Shown: positions 52,753 to 61,601 of the stretch, in pieces
Layout of the letters: each line of letters starts with the position of its first letter
How positions within the stretch are numbered: position 1 is the stretch's first letter
Notes under the pieces: generated by a model
The model's input: the letters and a program-made list of their open reading frames with translations, nothing else
The model's database searches: none
Told to the model about the DNA's origin: nothing
Assembly (NCBI GenBank): GCA_022648325.1
Contig: JALCMG010000002.1
Span: forward strand, 62,001-126,000
Source of the DNA: Olsenella sp.
GTDB lineage: Bacteria; Actinomycetota; Coriobacteriia; Coriobacteriales; Atopobiaceae
Direction: 5' to 3'
DNA: 64,000 nt
Position numbers and translations under genes: made by a program

Positions 52753-53052
52753 CTTGGCCCCTTTCTGGTTCCAAAGGGCATGCGAGAAGCGCAGTACCCT
52801 CGAATCGCAATTATGCCCCATCTTGGGCGCACCAGACGGACAGCGGCGCAAAGGGCACCCTCCACCCGCAGCCGCCCGCCGCCAGGTTGCGTGCGTCCGC
52901 GGCAGCAACACATCCAGACGGCGCCGCGTGCCAACAACTGTGCCTAAGCCATTACATAATCCTGACAAAAGCGATGAATTCTACCGGCAAGCAAACGATA
53001 ACGTGTTGAGTTGTATGAATGCGGGCGAGTCATTCCTACAGAGAGGATCACG
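52753..53052. other. Divergent intergenic region
   Basis: 300 bp between the phospholipase-C-like gene (minus) and the MFS gene (plus). It must hold both promoters. An AT-rich stretch near 52960-53015 is the likely site for the MFS promoter, but no confident -10/-35 pair could be set. No open frame of note. Confidence 0.35.
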
Positions 53053-54282
53053 ATGTCTTTCAAAATGACGAAGGCCGAGAAGAGCTGGGTCATGTACGAC
53101 GTGGGCAACTCTGCGCTGGTGCTTCTCGCCACGAGTGTCATTCCCATCTACTTCAAGTCGCTAGCAGATGGGCCGGCCCTTGTCGCCTGGAGCTATGCGG
53201 AGACCGTAGCATCGCTGGTCATCGCCCTGCTCATGCCCATACTGGGCTCAGTTGCCGACCAGCAGGGCATGAAGAAGAAGTTCATCATTGGCTCCGTGGG
53301 AACGGGAGCCGTGGCCTGCGTGGCGATGGGCTTCCCCACCAGTGCGATGGCGTTTCTCGTCATCTACGTGATCTCTTCCGTAGCGCTCAACACGTCGTTC
53401 GTGTTCTATGACGCGCTGCTTGTTGACGCCACAACCGACGACCGTATGGACGACGTCTCGAGCAACGGATACGCATGGGGCTACATCGGCAGCTGCGTGC
53501 CGTTTCTCGCTTGTCTCGCCTTTGTGCTGGTGAGACCGTTTGGCATGAGCCTTCAGGCGGCCATGCAGATTTCTTTTCTGATCACGGCGGCATGGTGGGT
53601 GGCGTTCACGATCCCCATGCTCAAGAACGTGGAGCAGACCCACTACAAGCCGCGCGAGGAGCACGCCCTTGCCAACGCCGTGCGTGGTATTGGCGCCACC
53701 GCCAAGCGCATCTGGCGTGACCCGTCCATCAGAAATTACATCATTGCGTACTTCTTCTACATCGACGGCGTGCACACCATCATCAAGCTTTCCACCTCGT
53801 ACGGGGCAGACCTTGGTATCGACGGAACGCAGCTGGTGCTGGCGCTTCTCGTCACGCAGTTCGTGGCGTTTCCCTCGGCTATCGCATACGGGCGACTTGG
53901 GCACAAGCTTGGTACCCGTACGATGATTCTGGTTGGCATTGCCGGCTATACCTTCATCACGCTGTTCGCCGCGTTCTTCCTGCGCACTGCCGTCGAGTTC
54001 TGGATTCTGGCCATCATGGTTGGTCTCTTCCAGGGCGGCCTGCAGGCGCTCTCGAGGTCTGAGTTTGGCAAGCTCTGCCCCAAGGAGCACGCCAACGAGT
54101 ACTTTGGGTTCTTCGACATCTTTGGCAAGTACGCCGCCATTCTCGGCACCTTCATCGTTGGCACCATGACGGCGGCAACTGGCAACAGCTCACTGGGAGT
54201 GCTTTCGATTGTGGTGCTCTTCATCATTGGCTTCGTGGTGATGCTCCGCGTCCCCGAGCGCACGACTGCGACGGAGGAGTAA
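53053..54282 (+). CDS. MFS transporter, UMF1/Atg22-like family
   Basis: 409 residues with about 12 membrane segments, of the UMF1 (vacuole-effluxer-like) MFS branch. The start is MTKAEKSWVMYDVGNSALVL; ADQQGMKKKFIIG is the loop between segments 2 and 3; VSSNGYAWGYIGSC and EFGKLCPKEHANEYFGFFDI are family patches. The ATG at 53053 has AGAGAGGAT. The substrate is unknown. Confidence 0.87.
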   Translation: MSFKMTKAEKSWVMYDVGNSALVLLATSVIPIYFKSLADGPALVAWSYAETVASLVIALLMPILGSVADQQGMKKKFIIGSVGTGAVACVAMGFPTSAMAFLVIYVISSVALNTSFVFYDALLVDATTDDRMDDVSSNGYAWGYIGSCVPFLACLAFVLVRPFGMSLQAAMQISFLITAAWWVAFTIPMLKNVEQTHYKPREEHALANAVRGIGATAKRIWRDPSIRNYIIAYFFYIDGVHTIIKLSTSYGADLGIDGTQLVLALLVTQFVAFPSAIAYGRLGHKLGTRTMILVGIAGYTFITLFAAFFLRTAVEFWILAIMVGLFQGGLQALSRSEFGKLCPKEHANEYFGFFDIFGKYAAILGTFIVGTMTAATGNSSLGVLSIVVLFIIGFVVMLRVPERTTATEE

Positions 54283-54309
54283 GCACTCCGACAACAGATT
54301 GGCATGTCA

Positions 54310-54422
54310 TCGCCGGAAGGGCTTATTTGGCGAGAAATGCAACAGCAGACACTCTCCGGCGACAAAAAGTCGCCGGAGAAGCTGTTTCGACTCAAATTGC
54401 AACAGATGGAAGCTACCGGCGA
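54310..54422. repeat. 53-bp palindromic repeat, two units (reverse)
   Basis: Units at 54310-54362 and 54370-54422, linked by CAAAAAG (7 bp; period 60). Both read TGCAAC rather than GTTGCA, thus reverse orientation. The junction forms a 10-bp stem TCTCCGGCGA/TCGCCGGAGA. It lies 28 bp after the MFS stop and before the nuclease-like gene. The 240 bp from 54423 to 54666 contain no other recognised feature. Confidence 0.85.
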
Positions 54423-54666
54423 CATCCCACCAAGGGATCGCCTCTCAGCCCCCAGCACCTATCTCAAAAAACACTCGACGCATTCTTGCGAAGAGTCATT
54501 TTTTTAACCCGCGCCAAAACCACCAGCTTTTACCTGCGCAAATATGGATACAGTCAAGTGGCGTGACGGCTATCGGCAAGAAGGGTGCTCGCTCTTTGCA
54601 AGAAGCGTGCAAGCAGCATGTGGCACTCTCCCCTCATTAGATTCCAATAAGGAGGAGGTGCAACCC

Positions 54667-55659
54667 GTGAGCCTTTTATTTCTAGGATTCCAAACCGCCG
54701 CCGTTTTGGCAGAGAGAAACGCCCGCAGGGGATTCAAGGATTTCCTTCCATCCAACGTGGTGCTGCTCTCACAGGCATCCAGAAGTCGTACCGAGATCAT
54801 CTCGCACGACCTTTCGGAATACGGTCTCACTGACAGGGGGCTGGACGTTATTGTTCCGCGAGATGCCTCGAGAGATCCGCGCTCACCCCTGCGGTATCAC
54901 CGTGGCCACCCACTATTCCCTTCTGGCTCATTTCTTCGGGGAAGAGGGGGCATCTTCATCGCCTCCCCCGCCCTCTCTTTGCTACAGCTTTCGTTGGCAC
55001 TAGACGAATGCTCCTGGCTCAAACTCGCATATCGTTTCACAGGAACTTTTTCGCTTGACGAATCTGCGGAAGACGGCATTGTCGAGCGTCCCCCCCTCGC
55101 GAGTACACAAGAATTGGAGGCCTACTTCTCCTCAGCTGCAGAGATAGGCATTCGTGGAGCCAGAAGGTCATGTCGACTTCTGCGGCAAGTACGAAACGGC
55201 TCGGCATCTCCAATGGAGTCAGAACTCGAAATCGCCCTCTCCCGGCCACGGCCCATGTCGGGATATGGCTGCGTTCATGCAACGCTCAACGACCAGATCC
55301 GCTATGACGAGCTCGCGCGGAATCTAACAGGCCATCTCTTTGCGCGAATTGACCTCCATTACCAGCAAGCACGCTATGGACTCGAGTATAGCGGGCGCTT
55401 GCCACACCAATGGCAAGTACCCGAAGACGTTACGAGACAAAACGCGCTTGCCCATATGGGTGAGGAGACTGACTTCGTGACATATCGCCAGCTATCGGAT
55501 GCACGCGAGCTTGAACTCGTTGCAAGGAAAGTAACGCGCAAGACGAGGAGGACATGGAGAGAGAACCTTCTCCTCCCTCTCGAGCAAAGGCAGGCGTTTC
55601 TCGACGAACTGCTTCGCGAGAAGGAGTTCGAGACGGGTGCCGGGGTTTTGAGAGTGTAG
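54667..55659 (+). CDS. Nuclease-like protein of unknown function
   Basis: 330 residues from a GTG that follows a strong AAGGAGGAGGT site; a longer frame exists upstream but without such a site. The N-terminus begins (V)SLLFLGFQTAAVLAERN. Near the end ARIDLHYQQARYGLEYSGRL-PHQW, then VTRQNAL, follows the DUF559/Vsr-like restriction-endonuclease pattern (Asp, Glu, His/Arg). No family is named with confidence; the closest guess is an Actinobacterial PD-(D/E)xK protein. Base composition is lower in GC than the neighbours and repeat arrays flank both sides, which suggests acquired DNA. Confidence 0.7.
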   Translation: MSLLFLGFQTAAVLAERNARRGFKDFLPSNVVLLSQASRSRTEIISHDLSEYGLTDRGLDVIVPRDASRDPRSPLRYHRGHPLFPSGSFLRGRGGIFIASPALSLLQLSLALDECSWLKLAYRFTGTFSLDESAEDGIVERPPLASTQELEAYFSSAAEIGIRGARRSCRLLRQVRNGSASPMESELEIALSRPRPMSGYGCVHATLNDQIRYDELARNLTGHLFARIDLHYQQARYGLEYSGRLPHQWQVPEDVTRQNALAHMGEETDFVTYRQLSDARELELVARKVTRKTRRTWRENLLLPLEQRQAFLDELLREKEFETGAGVLRV

Positions 55660-55675
55660 GTAACGCCGGTGCATG

Positions 55676-55788
55676 TCGCCGGAAGCGCGCTATTATTGCG
55701 CTTTGCATCAAACGAGCCTCTCCGGCGACTTTTTATCGCCGGAGAGGTCATTTTGACGTCATCTGCAACATAACACGCCTTCCGGCGA
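55676..55788. repeat. 53-bp palindromic repeat, two units (head-to-head)
   Basis: Units at 55676-55728 (forward) and 55736-55788 (reverse), linked by CTTTTTA (7 bp). The junction forms a perfect 12-bp hairpin CCTCTCCGGCGA/TCGCCGGAGAGG. It lies between the convergent ends of the nuclease-like gene and argD, where it may act as a two-way terminator. Confidence 0.85.
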
Positions 55789-55834
55789 CGGTGGCGACGG
55801 TGGTGGCGGTGCTGCCGAAGGAACCCCGTAACCC

Positions 55835-57079
55835 TTACGCCAAGAGCGCGGCGAGCTTGTCGACCACCTCGTCCACCTGGCCCTCGGTTATCACCAGCGG
55901 CGGCAAGAAGCGCAGGATGAAGTCGCCTATGTGGTTGAGGGCGAGACCCACCTCAAGGCCCTTGTTGACAAGCTCCGTTGCCACCGGCACGTCCAGCTGC
56001 GCGCCGAGCATAAGGCCATGCCCGCGCACCTCGGTCACGTGAGGCAGCGCCTCAAGCCGCTGGCGCAGATGGGCGCCGCAGGCAATGACGTGCTCCCCCA
56101 CCTTCTGCGAGACAAGCGCCTCAACCGTGGCGCGCCCAGCAGCTGCGGCAAGGGCGTTCCCGCCAAAGGTGGAGCCGTGGTCGCCCGGGCCCATGAGGTC
56201 CGCGACCTCTGCCGTCGCCGAGACAGCCCCCATGGGGAAGCCGTCCGCGATGCCCTTCGCCATGCTCACCACGTCCGGCTCGATACCAGCAAGCTGATAC
56301 GAGAACGGCGCGCCGCAGCGGAAGAAACCAGTCTGAACCTCGTCTATCACGAGAAGCACTCCGCGCTTCTTGCACTCAGCAGAAACAAACCGCAGGTAGT
56401 CATAGTCGGCAGGCCACACGCCACCCTCGCCCTGCACGCACTCGAGCATCACTGCGCACACGGGCCCGCAACTCGCAGGCGGGTTGTCCAGCGCGGCCAC
56501 CAGCGCATCCGCATCGTTGAGCGGCACGGCATCAAAGCCGGCAGGCATGGGGAGAAACGCCTTGTGGAACACGTCCTGGCCGGTTGCCGCGAGCGTCGCC
56601 AGAGTCCGGCCATGGAAGCTCTTCTGTGCCGTGAGGATGCCAGTCGCACCGCCAAGCTTCTTCTCGCCCCAGCGCCGCGCAACCTTGATGGCTCCCTCGT
56701 TTGCCTCAGCGCCGGAGTTCGCAAAGAACGTCTTCCACGCGGAGCCCGTGGAGCCAATAACGTGGCCCTCCTCGTCGCACGCAGACGAGAGGAGCTCGGA
56801 AAGATCGCGCGCAAGTTCCCCGCGGTTCTCGACGTAGTAGTAGTTGCCCACCTGCCAGACCTTGTCGACCTGCTCGTGCAGTGCGGCGGCCACCACGGGG
56901 TTGCGGTGCCCCAGGCTCACGGCACCAATGCCGCCCAGGCAGTCGATGTAGGTCTTGCCAGTGGAATCGGCAAGCGTGGCGCCCTCGCCCGAGACAAACT
57001 CGACAGGGAGGCGACCGTAGGTGCGCATAACGTAGGCATCGTCAAGGGCCTTGGCGCTCTCGTAGCTGGTGTCTGCCAT
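55835..57079 (-). CDS. argD: Acetylornithine aminotransferase
   Basis: PLP enzyme making N-acetylornithine in arginine synthesis. 414 residues with YIDCLGGIGAVSLGHRNP, the cofactor-binding LVIDEVQTGFFRCG and the Schiff-base lysine in MAKGIADGFPMGAV, then HGSTFGGNALAAAA. The ATG at 57079 has AAGGAG. It ends the operon argC-argJ-argB-argD. Confidence 0.93.
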   Translation of the reverse strand: MADTSYESAKALDDAYVMRTYGRLPVEFVSGEGATLADSTGKTYIDCLGGIGAVSLGHRNPVVAAALHEQVDKVWQVGNYYYVENRGELARDLSELLSSACDEEGHVIGSTGSAWKTFFANSGAEANEGAIKVARRWGEKKLGGATGILTAQKSFHGRTLATLAATGQDVFHKAFLPMPAGFDAVPLNDADALVAALDNPPASCGPVCAVMLECVQGEGGVWPADYDYLRFVSAECKKRGVLLVIDEVQTGFFRCGAPFSYQLAGIEPDVVSMAKGIADGFPMGAVSATAEVADLMGPGDHGSTFGGNALAAAAGRATVEALVSQKVGEHVIACGAHLRQRLEALPHVTEVRGHGLMLGAQLDVPVATELVNKGLEVGLALNHIGDFILRFLPPLVITEGQVDEVVDKLAALLA

Positions 57080-57098
57080 GTTGTTCTCCTTGCTCTGA

Positions 57099-57129
57099 AT
57101 GAGACAAAGGGACAGTCCCTTTGTCTCAT
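57099..57129. repeat. Palindrome of the GAGACAAAGGGAC family, inside the arg operon
   Basis: ATGAGACAAAGGGAC-A-GTCCCTTTGTCTCAT, 15-bp perfect arms, filling most of the 53-bp gap between argB (stop at 57133) and argD. It could moderate argD expression or be an inserted element. Confidence 0.8.
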
Positions 57130-57132
57130 GCT

Positions 57133-58008
57133 CTATTCCTGGATGAAGAGGGTACCCACGCCTGCGTCGGTAAAGATCTCGAGTAGCAGCGAGTGGGGGG
57201 ACTTACCATTGAGAATAACTACCTCGGAGACGCCTCGGTCCATGGCATCGACAATCGAACGCACCTTGGGAACCATACCGCCCGCAAGCTCGCCAGAAGC
57301 GAGAATGTTCTTGGTCTCTTCCTTGGTAAGCGAGCGGATAAGACTCTCCTTGTCGTTCACGTCGGCAAAGAGGCCATCGACGTCGGTGAGGTAGATGAGC
57401 TTGTCGGCGTGGAGCGCCTCGGCAACGGCGCTTGCGGCCTCGTCGGCGTTCACGTTGAAGAAGCCGTCCGGCCCGCACGCAACGCTCGCAATAACGGGAA
57501 TGTAGTCGTCATCGAGAATCGTCTCGATAAGCTCGGGACTCACCTCGCGAATGTGGCCCACGCGGCCAAGCTCCGGCGAGACGGGCACTGCCTTGAGCGT
57601 CTTTCCGTCCGCGCCCGAGATGCCCACCGCATTGTGACCATACTCGTTCAATGCCCAGACCAGCTGCTGGTTGACTTTGCCGATAAGAACCTCCTGCACG
57701 GCCTCCATGGTGTCGTCATCGGTGACGCGCAGTCCGTTCTTAAACTGCACGGGCATGTTGAGGCGGCTGAGCATCGTGCTTATTGCCTTGCCGCCGCCGT
57801 GCACGAGAACCACGCGCATGCCCATGAGCTTGAGAAGCTCGATGTCGCCGATCACCTGCACCATGAGCTTGGGGTCCTCCATTGCGGAACCGCCATACTT
57901 CACCACCACGGTCTTTCCGCGCATCTTGTTGATCCACGGGAGCGCCTCGGTGAGAACTTCTGCCTTCCTTTGGGCGAGCTCCAGCTCGCCCGCCTCGCGA
58001 CCTTGCAT
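57133..58008 (-). CDS. argB: Acetylglutamate kinase
   Basis: Phosphorylates N-acetylglutamate, usually the point of arginine feedback. 291 residues. Family patches include KTVVVKYGGSAMEDPKL, VLVHGGGKAIS near residue 70 for the substrate/ATP loop, and VNADEAASAVAEALHADKLI then YLTDVDGL. An N-terminal helix of about 20 residues precedes the core, as in the arginine-sensitive forms. The ATG at 58008 has AGGAGGT. Confidence 0.95.
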   Translation of the reverse strand: MQGREAGELELAQRKAEVLTEALPWINKMRGKTVVVKYGGSAMEDPKLMVQVIGDIELLKLMGMRVVLVHGGGKAISTMLSRLNMPVQFKNGLRVTDDDTMEAVQEVLIGKVNQQLVWALNEYGHNAVGISGADGKTLKAVPVSPELGRVGHIREVSPELIETILDDDYIPVIASVACGPDGFFNVNADEAASAVAEALHADKLIYLTDVDGLFADVNDKESLIRSLTKEETKNILASGELAGGMVPKVRSIVDAMDRGVSEVVILNGKSPHSLLLEIFTDAGVGTLFIQE

Positions 58009-58077
58009 GCGTACCTCCTGCCTTGGGTTCCTATCGGTCGTGGGGCCGCGGTGTATGCGGCCGGGCGTCGTGGGGGC

Positions 58078-59364
58078 CTAGGTGCGGTACTCCCCGTTAA
58101 TCTTGACGTAATCATGCGTGAGGTCGCAGGTCCACACGCGCGAGTGTGCCTCCCCCGCGCCAAGCGAGATAGCAATGTCTATCTCGGGCTGCTCAAAGCG
58201 ACGCAGCATGTCGTCCTCGTCCATGGGAACGGGAAGTCCTGCACGCAGCACGGGCACGCCCATGAAGTCGATGTCAACGTCTTCCTGCGAGAAGGGAACG
58301 CCGCACTTACCGGCTGCAGCCGCAACGCGGCCCCAGTTGGCATCGTGCCCAAAGATGGCGGTCTTTACCAGCGGGGAGTTTGCAATGGCAAAGGCCACCT
58401 TGTCGGCGTCAGCCTGCGTGGCTGCCCCAAGGACGTCCACCGTAACGAGCTTTGTCGATCCCTCGCCATCAGCGGCAATCTGGCGGGCAAGGTTGGTGCA
58501 CGCCCCCTTGATGGCAGCCGCCACCGCCGGGTAGGCAGGAGACGCCTCGTCGATAGCGTCGCCGCCGGCAGCGCCGGTGGCAAAGAGGATGCAGGTGTCG
58601 TTTGTGGAAGTGTCGGAGTCCACTGTCACCTTGTTGAAGGTCTGGCGCACAGCGGAGAGAAGCGCTGCGCGCGCGGCCTCGGGCGTGAGTGGGGCGTCGG
58701 TCGAGAGCGCGCAGAGCATGGTCGCCATGTTCGGCTGGATCATGCCGGAGCCCTTCGCAAAGCCTCCCACGTGAACCGTGACGGTATTACCGCCCGTCTG
58801 GGGAGCGGAACCCGCAAAGGCAACCTCCTTGGGATGGGTGTCGGTAGTCATGACGGCACAGGCGGCGTCGTGCGCGGCCTCGGGCGTTGGCGCGAGTGCA
58901 TCGACAATCGCAGGCACACCCGTCATGTAGGGCTCGAAGGGGAGCTGCACGCCAATGACGCCCGTCGATGCTACCAGCACGTCCTTCTCGTCACAGCCCA
59001 GCTCATGGGCGACAAGGGCGCAGGCCTTCTCGGCGCAGCGCAGGCCAGGCTCGCCCGTGGCGGCATTGGCGTTGCCCGAGTTGAGAACAACGGCACGAGC
59101 GTGCCCGGAAGCGGCGCGCGCCCTGCTCACCTGCACCGGCGCAGCGCAGAAGCGGTTCTGCGTGAACGTTGCCGCGCAGACGCAGGTCTTGTCGGCAACC
59201 ACGAGCGCCATGTCCTTGCGCTCGGGATTCTTGCGAAACCCCGCCGAGATGCCTGCGGCACGCATGCCTGCAGCGGCGCAGACTCCCCCCTCACAGGGGG
59301 CAAAGCCAAACGACTGGGGTGCGTCATCCTGTGTGGGAATGACGAGAGACTTGTAGCTTGTCAT
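58078..59364 (-). CDS. argJ: Bifunctional ornithine acetyltransferase/glutamate N-acetyltransferase
   Basis: Recycles the acetyl group from N-acetylornithine to glutamate. 428 residues starting MTSYKSLVIPTQDDAP; the self-cleavage site is expected at the Thr in MIQPNMATMLCALSTDAPL. VLNSGNANAATGEPG and VDSDTSTNDTCIL are further family patches. Its presence means the cyclic acetyl pathway. The ATG at 59364 has AGAAGGAC. Confidence 0.94.
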   Translation of the reverse strand: MTSYKSLVIPTQDDAPQSFGFAPCEGGVCAAAGMRAAGISAGFRKNPERKDMALVVADKTCVCAATFTQNRFCAAPVQVSRARAASGHARAVVLNSGNANAATGEPGLRCAEKACALVAHELGCDEKDVLVASTGVIGVQLPFEPYMTGVPAIVDALAPTPEAAHDAACAVMTTDTHPKEVAFAGSAPQTGGNTVTVHVGGFAKGSGMIQPNMATMLCALSTDAPLTPEAARAALLSAVRQTFNKVTVDSDTSTNDTCILFATGAAGGDAIDEASPAYPAVAAAIKGACTNLARQIAADGEGSTKLVTVDVLGAATQADADKVAFAIANSPLVKTAIFGHDANWGRVAAAAGKCGVPFSQEDVDIDFMGVPVLRAGLPVPMDEDDMLRRFEQPEIDIAISLGAGEAHSRVWTCDLTHDYVKINGEYRT

Positions 59365-59457
59365 GAATAGTCCTTCTGGACGAGGACGCGCCGCATGCGC
59401 GCCCACGGCGGACGGTGCGGATGGTCCTTGCGCCAGTCGGCGGACTCGGCTATGAGC

Positions 59458-60534
59458 TTAGGTGAGCGGGGCGGTGGCTCCAATGCCCTGGGTCTCCGGA
59501 AGGCCGAGCACCAGGTTTGCGCATTGCATTGCCTGGGCCGCGGCCCCCTTGCCGAGGTTGTCGATCGCGCAGGACGCGATGATGACCCTACGTCGTCGGT
59601 CATCAAGGGCAACGCCAACCTGGGCGCGGGCGGTAGCGGCAACGGAAGAGGTCTGCGGCATGTGGCCAGTGGGGAGCGTAGAGACAAGCGCCTCGTTGGC
59701 ATAGCGTCGCTCGTAGACGTCTTGAATGTCGTTTGCGGTTACGCCGTCGGCTGCCGTCATGTACACGGTGGCGAGAAGCCCGCGGGTGAGCGGAGCCAGA
59801 TGCGGCGTGAAGACCACGTTCATCTCGCGTCCGGCAACCTGAGTGAGGGTCTGCTCGATCTCAGGCGTGTGGCGGTGGTGGGCCACGCCGTATGCCTCGA
59901 CGGACTCGTTGGCATGGCAGAAGTGCGTGCGCGCATTTGCCGCACGACCCGCGCCAGAGACACCGGAGATAGCGTCCGAAATCACAAGGTCGCCTGTAGC
60001 CAGACCAGCCTCAAGCGCCGGGATGGCAGCAAGCGCCGTTGCCGTGGGGTAGCAGCCGGGCACGGCCACAAGGATTGCCTCGCCCTTTGCATGACGCTCC
60101 CCCAGCGCGAGAAGGCCTGCTCGATTGAGCTCGGGAAGACCATAGACCGTCTGGCCGAGAAGCTCGGGGCTTGTGTGCGGGGTGCCATACCATTGCTTGT
60201 AGACAGTAGCATCATGCAGGCGATAGTCGGCCGAGAGATCAATAACGGTGACGCCCAGCGTGAGAAGCTGCGGCGTGATCGCAAGCGAAGCCGTGTGCGG
60301 TACGGCGAGAAAGGCAACGTCGGCGTTCTGGGCAATAGCCTCTGGCTCGGGGAGCGAGAGGACAATGTCGGTCGCGCCCTCGAAGGCGGGATAGACGTCG
60401 GCGAGCCTGGTACCCGCAGCCTTGCGGTCCGTTGCCATCGCAAGCTCCATGGCGGGGTGCCCCAAAACGATGCGGCAGACCTCGACCCCTGCGAACCCGG
60501 TTGCCCCCACGACGCAGGCCCTTATGCGCTCCAT
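59458..60534 (-). CDS. argC: N-acetyl-gamma-glutamyl-phosphate reductase
   Basis: NADPH-dependent reductase, third step of arginine synthesis. 358 residues; the cofactor loop is CVVGATGFAGVEVCRI at the N-terminus, the active-site cysteine is in VAVPGCYPTATALA, and APLTRGLLATVYM follows near the end. The ATG at 60534 has GAGGGA; an in-frame ATG at 60561 is possible. It begins the operon; imperfect AT-rich inverted bases just upstream (TGCATA ... TATGCA) might bind ArgR, but the match to a known box is weak. Confidence 0.94.
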   Translation of the reverse strand: MERIRACVVGATGFAGVEVCRIVLGHPAMELAMATDRKAAGTRLADVYPAFEGATDIVLSLPEPEAIAQNADVAFLAVPHTASLAITPQLLTLGVTVIDLSADYRLHDATVYKQWYGTPHTSPELLGQTVYGLPELNRAGLLALGERHAKGEAILVAVPGCYPTATALAAIPALEAGLATGDLVISDAISGVSGAGRAANARTHFCHANESVEAYGVAHHRHTPEIEQTLTQVAGREMNVVFTPHLAPLTRGLLATVYMTAADGVTANDIQDVYERRYANEALVSTLPTGHMPQTSSVAATARAQVGVALDDRRRRVIIASCAIDNLGKGAAAQAMQCANLVLGLPETQGIGATAPLT

Positions 60535-60693
60535 TCCCTCAATCACCCCAGAACAATGCATAAACAGAATCTCGTATGCAAAATTGCTTTTGTTATTGGG
60601 TGCAGAATAGCACAGGGGCCAGAGACTGGACCACATGCGACAATCTGTTCTTCTCCCTGACACAATTGGAAACGAGAAGCGCAGCGGGTAAAC

Positions 60694-60726
60694 AAGAAAA
60701 GGACGCGGTTCCCTTTCCGGGAACCG
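60694..60726 (-). terminator. Terminator after the broken secreted-protein gene
   Basis: CGGTTCCC-GGAAA-GGGAACCG, 8-bp perfect stem, then CGTCCTTTTCTTG on the minus strand, about 12 bp after the reconstructed stop. A typical rho-independent shape, showing that the now broken gene once was a normal unit. Confidence 0.75.
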
Positions 60727-60737
60727 TGCCAGATCCT

Positions 60738-61601
60738 CTACACGAGCGAGACGTTGCCTGCCCAGCCCCACCTGGGCTGACTGCCTGGCTGTAGAAGTTC
60801 AGCCAGTCCCTCATGGTCATCTCTCTAACGTAGCCCTGATCGTCTCGTACCAAATTATTGCCTACGTAGATGCCAATGTGCCCGTATATCCTGCCGAGAC
60901 GGGTGGGAGATTTATCCACCGCAATGACCATACCAGCCCTCAGATCAGAGAGGTTGGAACCGTGGCACCAGGCCCAATACATGTCGTTGGCATTGCCACC
61001 GTACCAACCATAGCCCGCCGCAGCGAACACCTTTGATACCCAGGCGGCGCGCCAGCCAGAAACGCCCCTATAGCTTCTAGTCCTATAAGCAGCGTCAACA
61101 ACCGCCCTTTGCGCTCGGGTCAGATAGACGACGGTGCCAGAGGTAAAGCTGTAGGTCTTCCCATTGGGTACATGGCATCCATTACAACGTAAAAATCGCC
61201 ACAGTCCCCGAGAGCCGACGCATTAAACCAGATGCTGCTGGCGCTCGACCAGTCGCTGAGCGCGCCCGATGCGGAGCCGTCGGCGGATGCCCAGCGGAGG
61301 CGGTAGAGCGCGCCGGGGACCCCGTGGCCCTCGAAGAGCTCGGTCGAGCCCCAGTCGCCCTCGGCCCAGGAGCCGTCGCGCTGCCAGACGTAGTTGTAGG
61401 TGGCGCCCCAAAGGTCGCCGGAGGTCGCGGGCGTCACGGTGACGGAATCGCCCGAGGTGATGCGGGTGGTGGAGAGGCTCACGCCCGAGAACTCCCAGGA
61501 GGCCTGCCGTTTGATGCGGGTTCAGCAACGACAGGCACTGGCACGGCTAGAACACATGCCAAAACCAGTGCCAGCGTTACCAGGCGGCTGACTGCTTTCA
61601 C
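60738..61601 (-). pseudogene. Broken secreted NlpC/P60-like protein
   Basis: Read from a GTG at 61601 (GGAGG upstream), the start is a signal peptide (MKAVSRLVTLALVLACVLAV). Three frame changes are needed: near 61505 before ASWEFSGVSLSTT, near 61155 before NGKTYSFTSGTVVY, and near 60775 before RWGWAGNVSLV, each by one missing base. After repair, an Ig-like region (ATYNYVWQRDGSWAEGDWGS) leads to an NlpC/P60-like domain with AQRAVVDAAYRTRSY, VGNNLVRDDQGYVREMTM and SPRWGWAG. The expected catalytic Cys before AAWVS reads Arg (SGWRAAWVS). It is therefore most likely a decayed gene. Confidence 0.7.

Noticed and set aside
57193-59370. Plus-strand open frame opposite argB and argJ
   Set aside because: It spans two well-supported genes on the other strand and shows no domain.
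60546-60580. ArgR box upstream of argC
   Set aside because: TGCATA and TATGCA are inverted, but the spacing and centre do not fit the known 18-bp ArgR box well enough to call.
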